A DNA stretch of 64,000 nt from Nyssa sinensis. Its lineage: Eukaryota; Streptophyta; Magnoliopsida; Cornales; Nyssaceae. The position numbers and the translations under genes were made by a program. Of the stretch, positions 55,912 through 64,000 are shown piece after piece. The notes under the pieces were generated by a model. The model did not search any database. It had not been told where the DNA came from and saw nothing but the letters and a program-made list of their open reading frames with translations. The stretch's first letter is position 1. Each line of letters begins with the position of its first letter. The stretch covers positions 14,344,515 through 14,408,514 of the forward strand of contig CM018038.1 in NCBI GenBank assembly GCA_008638375.1, in the 5' to 3' direction.

Positions 55912-57769
55912 CTTTTATTCCTCTAGCTCATGTTTGTTTAATATTTATACGTATAAAAGTTAAAACAAGCAAGAAAGTCATATCGATTCCCAAAAGCATT
56001 AAGCTAAGCTTAGAAATCTGGCAATCTGGATATAAACTTGGTAGGAATAAACTGTATGTTCTGGATGGTCGTCTTGTTTTGGAACCTCATTTTGCAGCCT
56101 ACAATTATTATTATTATTATTATGTTTTTACTTAGTTTAATCTTTACTGGACGTAGGAACCCAGCCCAACTGTTCTTCCTCCGGCTTGATCCGAGTTCCC
56201 GTCTGTGTTTCTTTTTCCACAAGCAGTGTGGGTGCGTGCATGGATTTAGGGTATGAGAAGGGTTACCCACATATGCAGAGTATATTTCTTCGACTCAAAC
56301 TTGTGGCTTTGAAGTTACTATAGATGATTTTACCTTACTCCAAAGCTCGCCCTCTATGCCATAGGGTACTAACTATAATCAAATTTGCTGCAATATTTCG
56401 TGCCTTTATAGTTCCATAATATGCATATTTCGTCTGCCCGTTTTACTTATGTGAAGTTAATTCTTTGAAAAATTCTTTTACAAAATAGGGTCACTTCAAC
56501 CAAAACTTGTCACTCTGGAGACTAAGGATACGTTTGGTACGCTAGAATGGAATAAGACAGGAATATAATAGTATTAGGAATAGAATGAAATATGAATGAA
56601 ATGAGAATAATTATTTCGTTCTCTTGTTTGGTTGAATACCCAATAATGGAATGATAATTACATTCTTGTATTTGATTTGAATCATCAAATTATTAGAATG
56701 AAGTTAATATTGAGTTAGATATTCAAAGTGTTTGTATAAATTTTAAAGTTTTCATGTACATTTAATGGAAAAAAAATTCAACCTACATTTTTTTTATTAG
56801 TAAAAAAGGAAAATTCAATCTGTATTTTTTTTTATTGACAAAAAAAAAAAATTTAAAACTTTTGGTAAAAAATGAAATAAGCATTCCGTAATTTTTGGTA
56901 AGGAATGATGATTCTGATTTTTTTAAGAATAGTCATTTCATTTAGAATGATTATTTCAACTTAAAAATTTTAAATAAAAATAAAAATAAAATAACATTAA
57001 AAATACATATTTCATTTCTTCCCTCGTTCCAGCCTACCAAGCCTAAGAAGGTACTTTCTACACAAGCCTGTTAAATTAAGTACTGGATGGCATCGTCTCA
57101 CAAGGGCCTGGAGCTACATGGCCCCTCAAGTGCTTAGAGCCATGAGCCATCATAAGGACTGGGCCCGGGCATACATGGCAGTTGATTGGAAATGCGACAA
57201 GACTTTCACTCAGGACTGGCCCAAATATTTGTCGGGATTAAAGGTCTATCATGTAGGGTCCATAGATAGCCCATTCTGGAAACTTGTCAGGCCAGCTTGC
57301 CTGTCTACATCCCAACTAAAACCAATATGTGTGTGTGTGTGTGTGTGGTAGATAAGGTCAATCTACAGTGTGGGGCGCGCAATCGAATTGATGATTTGTA
57401 TGCAATGCTGGTAACACACGGTTGGTGTATGGAGAATTGCATGTTTTGGTGGTTATGGGTGGTTGGGCTTGAGGGTGGGAGCTACTGGACTGCAACCCAG
57501 CCATGAATGGGCCAGGGATAGAGTAAACTGAAGCCCTAATCTTAATATGGACTGACAAGTACGTGTTATTTATGAGTGAGTTTTAAGTACCCCTGGAATA
57601 CTATACTGAGATCAGTAAACCACACTTGCAGGGCTTATTGTTCTCGCACATTTGATCATCAATCTCTCCGTTAAGGAGTATTGTTTCAGAATTATCTAAT
57701 ATTTTTTCGTTATTTTTCACATGCCTCACTCCTTCTCTTTCTGGTGGGTACTATACAATGTAAGAAACC

Positions 57770-58035
57770 CCATTAGCAGTGACATAGTGGTTGGCAGGAT
57801 GAGACCTCAAGTGCTTGTCGTGTCAAGTCCAAGCATTTGATGTGGGATCGAATCTCTGCTATTACGTTCTCTGTGATTTAATTGAAATTTGTGTTGTGAG
57901 ATCGGTGTATGTGTATGAGGTTTACTTCTCAATCTCTATGCCTTCTGTGATTTAATTGAAACGTGTGTTGTTGGATTGGTGCATATGTTCAAAATTTGCC
58001 TCTTAGTTTTATTTCGATAAACAACAACAAATAAT
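57770..58035 (+). mobile_element. SINE with duplicated 3' part
   Basis: An A-box-like CATAGTGGTTGGCAGGATGA and a B-box GGATCGAATCTCTG lie about 55 bp apart. The 3' part CTGTGATTTAATTGAAA is present twice (about 57870 and 57949). The same 3' motif (CTGATTTAATTGG) follows the B box at 61741, so both belong to one SINE group. Confidence 0.6.
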
Positions 58036-59389
58036 CGATTTTGAAGTTGTCGGGAGACATGCATAAGAGATTTATCCTCTTCATAATAAAAGAAAAGAAT
58101 AAAAAGACTATGCAATGTAGACCTACGGCCTAAACTAAGCTAAATAGAGAGGATCATTTCTCAATTAAGATTTGAAGTGGTGCTATTTACCTTTAATTTT
58201 TTTTATTTTATTTTTTGGACAAGGGACCCATCTTCTTAAGGGAAGTTAGTTCAACTCTTATATTTATTTGAAAATAAAATCGAAAAAATTAGTTAAAATA
58301 GAAAAAATTTAAAAACAAAATATGAAAGGAATAATTTTATTATTTAAAAAAAAAATTTATTTGAGGATTATTTGTAAATTTTTAGGTAAAATAAAAAATT
58401 AGTGTAATTTTAAAAATTTTAGTAAAAATCAGTCTAATTATAAAAAAAAAAAAAATTTATTCATATAATTAATAATTTATTCTTTTCAAAATTTAGAACT
58501 TTTTGGTAATGTTATTAAATTTAAATTTTTTTGGGGAATGGGTTTCGGTTAGAATTATTAAAATTTTCATAAAGGTAAACCAAGAAATAATTTGAATAAT
58601 AAGGGAGGGAGGGAGGTAAACAGGGAAAGAGGTGGTAAGAGGAGGATGCAACGTTTACAGCAGAAGAAAAGAAAAAGAAAAAGGCTGCAGAAAGAAAAGC
58701 ATGGAAATGGAAATCAAGGCCAGACCCCCATTACATTTTCCTCGTCTTGTCAACATCCTTGTCTTCTTTATTCCTGCAATCCCTTCTCTCTCTCTCTCTT
58801 TACTCAGTCACACATCCACAGAAACAAAAGAATCTTCTGTAAATTAAAAACGGTAACTCCTGCAAAAGATGGATGTGAACTGAACGGAACGGAGTCACAG
58901 GGTAGGGCAAAGGGAAGGGGTGGTGTACTTTGAGTTTGAAGAACCACATATTGAATCGTAGGGTAGGGCTTGTGCCCTCTGTCCAGCACTGCCGCATAAA
59001 CAAGGAGCAGGGAGCAGAGTAGAGCAGAGCAGGGCCATTTACTTCCACACACACTCACAAGGTCACCCAGCACCTTCACCTTTCTCTTTTGCTAAACTTA
59101 TTTAAAACGGTTCCCCGCCAGCTGACACCGAGGTGATTGACGTACGTCGTCTGCACGTCGCGTCAGTCTTCAGAGATCCCCACACCCAACCCTCACATGT
59201 ATGATGTATGTTTCTCTCTCTCTCTACATATAACATCATTTATATCGTCACCGTTTCATCGTATCCCCTTTCCCTCTCCAAGTCCCAATGTGCAGCCTCC
59301 CTTCAACTCATGGAGTCAAGCGTTCTACTTCAATCCCCACTGTTTCTCGTTAGCTAGCGTGTGAAAACACGATCCAATCATATGCCAAA
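58036..59389. other. intergenic, possible promoter-like stretch
   Basis: From 58600 to 59360 base composition becomes less AT-rich. It contains a purine run (58600-58710), GACGTACGTC at about 59140, CACATGT and a CT-rich tract at 59212-59225. This could be a promoter or non-coding transcript, but no convincing coding exon follows within the window. Confidence 0.25.
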
Positions 59390-61193
59390 TGTACATGTTT
59401 ATTTTTTCTTAAAGATATAAAATAATTTGGTTAAAATTGATAGAAACAGTATATCCTTATTTTAATTTTTTATGGTCAGATTAAAACAAAAATTTATAAA
59501 AAATAAAATTTAATTTTATGTGAAAACAGTAACTGTTTTGCAATACAGAATTCAAGTTTTGTTTTCAGAAAACAATTCTGTTTCAGAATTAAAGTACAGA
59601 AATAATGAAACTGAAAACACAATTATACTTAATTGAACAAAAAGAAATAATTAAATGTAATTGAAATAGAACCTGTTGTAGAACAAGAACTTTGCAGAAC
59701 ACAGAGAATTTCTAAAGATTGGATCAAGTCTTGTGTTGGATACAATGTCCTTAAGATAATTTATTACCTTCACAATGGTGCTTATGAGTACTAGGTAATA
59801 TGTCTCACAGGATAAAATGATTTCACCAACACAAAGGCAAGCACTACCAATGGTTGTCTCTCGAACCAGAACTGTAACACAGAACTTCTTTCTCAAATGA
59901 AGATGATATGCAAATGAACGAATTGAATGCAGAATGCTGTGATCGTGTGTCCTATTTATAGACTTTCTCATGCCTGTTTGGTACAGGCATGAAGCTTGGG
60001 TCATGTCTGTTCATGGCGAATAGACACAGTCGCGTTTAAGGAGAAGACGCATATTCAGTCAAACAACGTTTCCAAAACGACAACGTTTTGAAATCCCAAC
60101 GGTAACTATACGTACGTCGCAAAAAGACAACATTTCAGAATCGCAACGGTAACTTAAATGTATGTTCAAAACGACCGCGTTTCAGGTTACGCCCATTCAT
60201 TCAAACAACGCTTCCAAAACGACAGCGTTTTGAACTCCCAACGGTAACAATACGCACGTCGCAAAACGACTACGTTTCAGAATCCTAACGGTAACTTAAA
60301 ATTTTTCAAACCTGCGTTTCAGGTTTGAAAAATTTTAAATAAATTTTCTCTAAAAAGATATATACACAGCAAGCACAAGACTCGCTCATGCCTGTTTAGT
60401 ACAGGCATGAAGCTTGGGTAGTGTCTGTTCATGGTGAATAGACACAGTCGCGTTTGTGGAGAAGACGCCCATTCAATCAAACAGCGCATTCAAAACGACA
60501 GCGTTTTAAACTCCCAACGGTAACCATACACACGTCGCAAAATGATAATATTTCAAAATCCCAACGATAACTTAAACGTATGTTCCAAACGACTGCATTT
60601 CAGGTTACGCCCATTCAATCAAACAACACTTTCAAAATGACAGCGTTTTGGACTCCCAACGGTAACAATACGCACGTCGCAAAACGACAACACTTCAGAA
60701 TCCCAATGGTAACTTAAAATTTTTCAAACTTGCGTTTTAGGTTTGAAAAATTTTAAATAAATTTTCTCTAAAAAGATATATACACAGCAAGCCCAAGCCT
60801 AGAACCCGAGCCTGGCCCGGCGGCGGCGCGTCTGTGGTGAACCAAGTATGTGCTAGGTCCTCTCCCTTCCACAAAACTGGGGTGCCCATTGGGGCCCAAA
60901 CCATCCTCCAAAGTATGTGTATATATACTAATTAAAAGCCTTGTACCCATCCTATGTGGGATACAAGCTTCTTGCACAAGTTTCAAGCTTTTGTTACCAT
61001 TTTCAAATGGTGTGTTTGGAGGTAATTTCTCATTCACTCCTTAATAGTTTTGAACTACCCAATATATAATCTTCATCTCCTCATGGAGGAGAACACATTC
61101 CCATGTGGACCCACTAAAATTAATTTATGGGACCCACTTGAATTTTAGTTCAAAAATAACTAATTATAATGCTTAAACCCATTTTTCCAACAA
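59390..61193 (-). mobile_element. possible solo LTR of a retrotransposon with internal duplications
   Basis: Read on the minus strand, the stretch begins TGTTGGAAAAATGGG (61193), and has a promoter-like TTAGTATATATACACAT near 60925. A GC-rich GACGCGCCGCCGCCGGGCC block follows near 60830, and then two 418-bp tandem units (about 59965-60800). A TG start, a TATA box and repeated enhancer-like units suggest an LTR. The other end and the target duplication are not resolved, and no internal coding region or second LTR lies in the window. Confidence 0.4.
59965..60800. repeat. two-level tandem duplication (418-bp units containing 142-bp units)
   Basis: CATGCCTGTTT-GTACAGGC begins near 59969 and 60387. 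The motif AACGGTAAC or a one-base variant stands at 60098, 60145, 60240, 60287, 60516, 60563, 60658 and 60705. Spacings are 47, 95 and 47 bp in each unit, and the units are 418 bp apart. Confidence 0.85.
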
Positions 61194-61664
61194 AAATAAA
61201 TTCCAAATGTTTGATCCATAGATCATTTGTTTGTTATTTGGCTTCCTAATGATTTTTAAAACTTTCTTTGAATTTTTCTTTTTCTACTTCTTTTTTTTAT
61301 GGCAAGAAATACCATTCAAGTTAATAGTCAGTGGTTGGGCCCTAAGATCTGTCAATATTAAACTTGACCTCGTTAATTTCATAGAAAAATGGTTTGTATA
61401 CTTAGTTTGATTTACTGTATTTGTTTATTAGATGATGGGTAACATGTGTTATTGTACTTTTAAAATTAATTGATGTATTTTAATTTTTTTATTTAAAATT
61501 TGAAGAATAATTATGATAAATGATATCAGATAAATCATTATGAGATACTAATTCATTGTATCTAATATTACTCTTTATAATTATAAAGAGGCATGCATTA
61601 TATTTATATACATTGTGTGTGTAAATTTTATTAATTGTATTTAAGTTTGACTAAATGAGTTAAA

Positions 61665-61878
61665 TTTAACCCCCAGGCGGTAAGTGCTTGGTATAAATAA
61701 AAGTCAGCCTTGGATTCGATTCCTACTGCCATGTTGCCTCTCTGATTTAATTGGCGTGTATGTTGTGCGTGTTTTAAATTTGTTCCTATGTCCCACTCTG
61801 ACTCAACTTGAGTTAACTGCAATGATTTTGTTAGACAGAAGATAAATATAGGAGATTTGTCCTCGTATTTGAAAAAAA
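61665..61878 (+). mobile_element. SINE, second copy of the group
   Basis: The GGCGGTAAGTGCTTGGTAT part resembles an A box and GGATTCGATTCCTACTG is a good B box. CTGATTTAATTGGCGTGTAT follows, as in the SINE at 57770, and an A run ends it at 61869-61880. Confidence 0.6.
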
Positions 61879-61880
61879 AA

Positions 61881-64000
61881 AATTGAGTTAAATTTCATGT
61901 TCATGATCCCGAACCAAACTTAAATATTCTTCCAATGTGAGTGAATTGAGTTGGTTTAGAATTTAGACCCCCTCAACCTAAAAAAAGAACTTACGAACAC
62001 CTATTTTATGAGCTTAATTTCTCCCTCTATAACATATATATATTACTCAACTCAATACAACAAAATCTTATTTTAATTATTTGTATCAATTACAAAAATT
62101 TCATTTCGCCATTCCTCTATAACCTAGATTAGATAAATAAATAAAAAAATATAAGTTCTTCTAATAATGTTGCTCTTAATCAAAAGATAAACTTAGGATT
62201 GTTGTGTTTTTTTTTTTTTTTGCCCAATTCATAAATACATACATTTATACATACATACACATACAAATCATAATTTTCATTGAAGCAATGTTACTCATAA
62301 TGAATAAATTTATTGAATTTTCTTGTAACTTAACACAATGAAGTGATATTGTACCAGTACCATTGTGAGATGATGAAGGTGAATTGAAATCCTGGTTTGG
62401 GGGGGGAGAGAAGGGTTGAGTAAAAGGAGAAAATTGAGTCCATGATAAAAATTATTTTTTTATAATTCAAACATTTTGGAAACAATTTTTTATGTTTTTC
62501 CTCAAGATTACATTCAGCAAATCCGTAGTTAGATGTTATCAATTCCATTAAGAATGTAAAACACTATACATTTGGATCTTACCCTTAGTATCACGTGAAT
62601 AGAATCATATTTTTGTTAATTATTATTAGGTTATTTTTTTTTTTAAATTTTTGATACAATGATGGAGGAAGGGTTATCGAATCCACACCCACCACGTGAA
62701 AAGTATGTATTTACACCACTCAGACAGGATCTTGTTTTTTTATAGGATTATTATTTTTTTCATCAAAAAAATTTCATCTTATAGCAATTTCAATGATAAA
62801 AGTCATTTTAATCATGCTAAAACTAAATTTTAGTAATGTTATACAAAACTAAAAAACTATTTTTTAACATTTATATTGCAATGTAAAATGCTTTTTTTTG
62901 ATATTTCTATTATAATAATTAACTTTGGTCAAATTTAAATTGTTGGATTGAAAAGAAGTGTGTCACTTAAATTATGATAGACTGTTAAAAGCAGACTCAA
63001 ATTTTAAGATTATAAAAAAGTGTTAATGTGACACTTAGAAAAGAAAAACAAGATAAAAAAAAATCAGTTCTTATCATTAAATATATATGAGTCCATACAT
63101 TTCAGTTGTTGCATACAAACCATGCTTTGTCTTTATATTAGTAATTAAAATATTAGATAGGAATAGGACCTAAAGAGAGGGAGCCGAAGCACTTTGAAGT
63201 CTCAACTCACCCCATATGACAAGACTCTCTATAGCCTTTGGGAACCAAAGTGCCCTTAATATATAGCATTGCCTATCTCTGTTCACTTTGATCCCTTTCA
63301 ATTATAGAATTACAACTTCAATATCAATGGTAGGTCCACTTCAGTAATAGAGCAAGATTTTCTTTGATGGTGTGTTGATGAAGTGGTCCCAGTCCTACCT
63401 CAGATAATGTAACCCGCTGCTTGTCCTCTTTATCAATGTGCAGTACCATGTTCTAACGGGCATTAGAAGGGATTGCAAAATGGAACTGCGGTCTTATTCG
63501 AGATGTAAAAGTACTTTCTTTTTATAAACGTGTATAAATTTGAGATTCAACGCATGCACACTGATGTTGCTCCTTTTTTTTTTATCAGAAGGGTTTCTCG
63601 TCCTTTGCTACCTGTCAAGAACTTGAGATCAGAGGGTCACTAGGAAGACTTCGGTGATAACTGCTCCGATGATAAATTTAGTAAATAAAAATAAACTATA
63701 ATTTAAAAGAAGAATTGAATATAAATTGAAAGCGTACCTTATGGCTTTATTTATAAGTTGTAGATATCTTAAGTTGAGTAGGATTAGAAGTCATAAAAGT
63801 AAGGATTTGAAGATATCCGAAGATAATAGTCGCTATATTGAACTCTATTTCCTTATTCTGAGATCGGTAGGATATGAAAGATGGTGCTATGTTCTGAACC
63901 ATATACTTCTGAATCCCCCGTGCCTATTTGATCTGGATAAAGCAATCTTTCTTGATCTGTACCTTGAAGAGCTTTGTACATACACGTGTCATACTTTGGA
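61881..64000. other. intergenic, no gene seen
   Basis: AT-rich sequence with a T(14) run near 62207 and a G(9) run near 62399. From about 63570 the text GAGGGTCACTAGGAAGAC, then GGTGATAACTGCTCCGATGATAAA, and TTTATTTATAAGTTG resembles plant LTR sequence, but only one end is in the window. No gene recognised. Confidence 0.4.

Larger units (their letters stand above)
55245..57769. other. 3' region of FIP1-like gene and intergenic sequence
   Basis: It contains a (TA)n at 55391-55414, a (TC)n at 55882-55911, an ATT run near 56105 and a (TG)n near 57330-57348. No gene was recognised. The 77-aa frame at 57118-57351 has no family resemblance. Confidence 0.5.

Noticed and set aside
57118..57351. 77-aa plus-strand frame with Trp-rich composition
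   Set aside because: No family recognised, no splice context, and it ends in a (TG)n repeat.
58592..58933. 113-aa Arg/Lys-rich frame as a possible first exon
   Set aside because: Its composition reflects a purine-rich tract; no matching downstream exon was found.

Overview
This is nuclear DNA from a eudicot plant, probably a woody species; the family is not determinable by eye, and Fagales is only a guess. The evidence is AT-rich sequence, GT-AG introns of 0.1-13.5 kb, four protein-coding genes whose closest relatives I recognise are plant proteins, and dense plant-type transposable elements (LINE, SINE, TRIM, hAT MITEs, a CACTA-like array) plus a fragment of plastid DNA.

Layout: (1) 4011-6582 (+), a six-exon FSH-type alpha/beta-hydrolase of 234 aa. 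(2) 8030-18249 (+), a 14-exon gene for the bifunctional chloroplast-type NAD(P)HX epimerase / pyridoxine (pyridoxamine) 5'-phosphate oxidase (PPOX1/PDX3, 546 aa). Its introns hold a SINE, a LINE remnant and a TRIM. (3) 26916-29270 (-), a three-exon auxin-receptor F-box gene of the AFB4/AFB5 clade (619 aa). (4) 38786-55244 (+), a four-exon GRAM-domain gene of the FIP1/GEM-like family (294 aa). Its last intron is 13.5 kb. The stretches between and after these genes (about 1-4 kb, 18.3-26.9 kb, 29.3-38.8 kb and 55.3-64 kb) show no convincing genes, only repeats, microsatellites and degraded mobile elements.

The four genes belong to unrelated pathways (serine hydrolase, vitamin B6 and NAD(P)HX repair, auxin perception, membrane-associated GRAM protein), as expected for plant gene order; nothing suggests a cluster. 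All exon junctions were read by hand, and every exon set keeps the reading frame to a normal stop.

The most remarkable region is the last intron of the FIP1-like gene. It contains a CACTA-like array with direct ends, a roughly 400-bp-arm inverted repeat, two hAT-type MITE families with exact 8-bp target duplications, a broken OSCA/CSC1 gene fragment, LINE tails, and a plastid accD fragment that was itself hit by two tandem hAT MITEs sharing a target site. I found no evidence of a new enzymatic or defence system; the novelty is structural.
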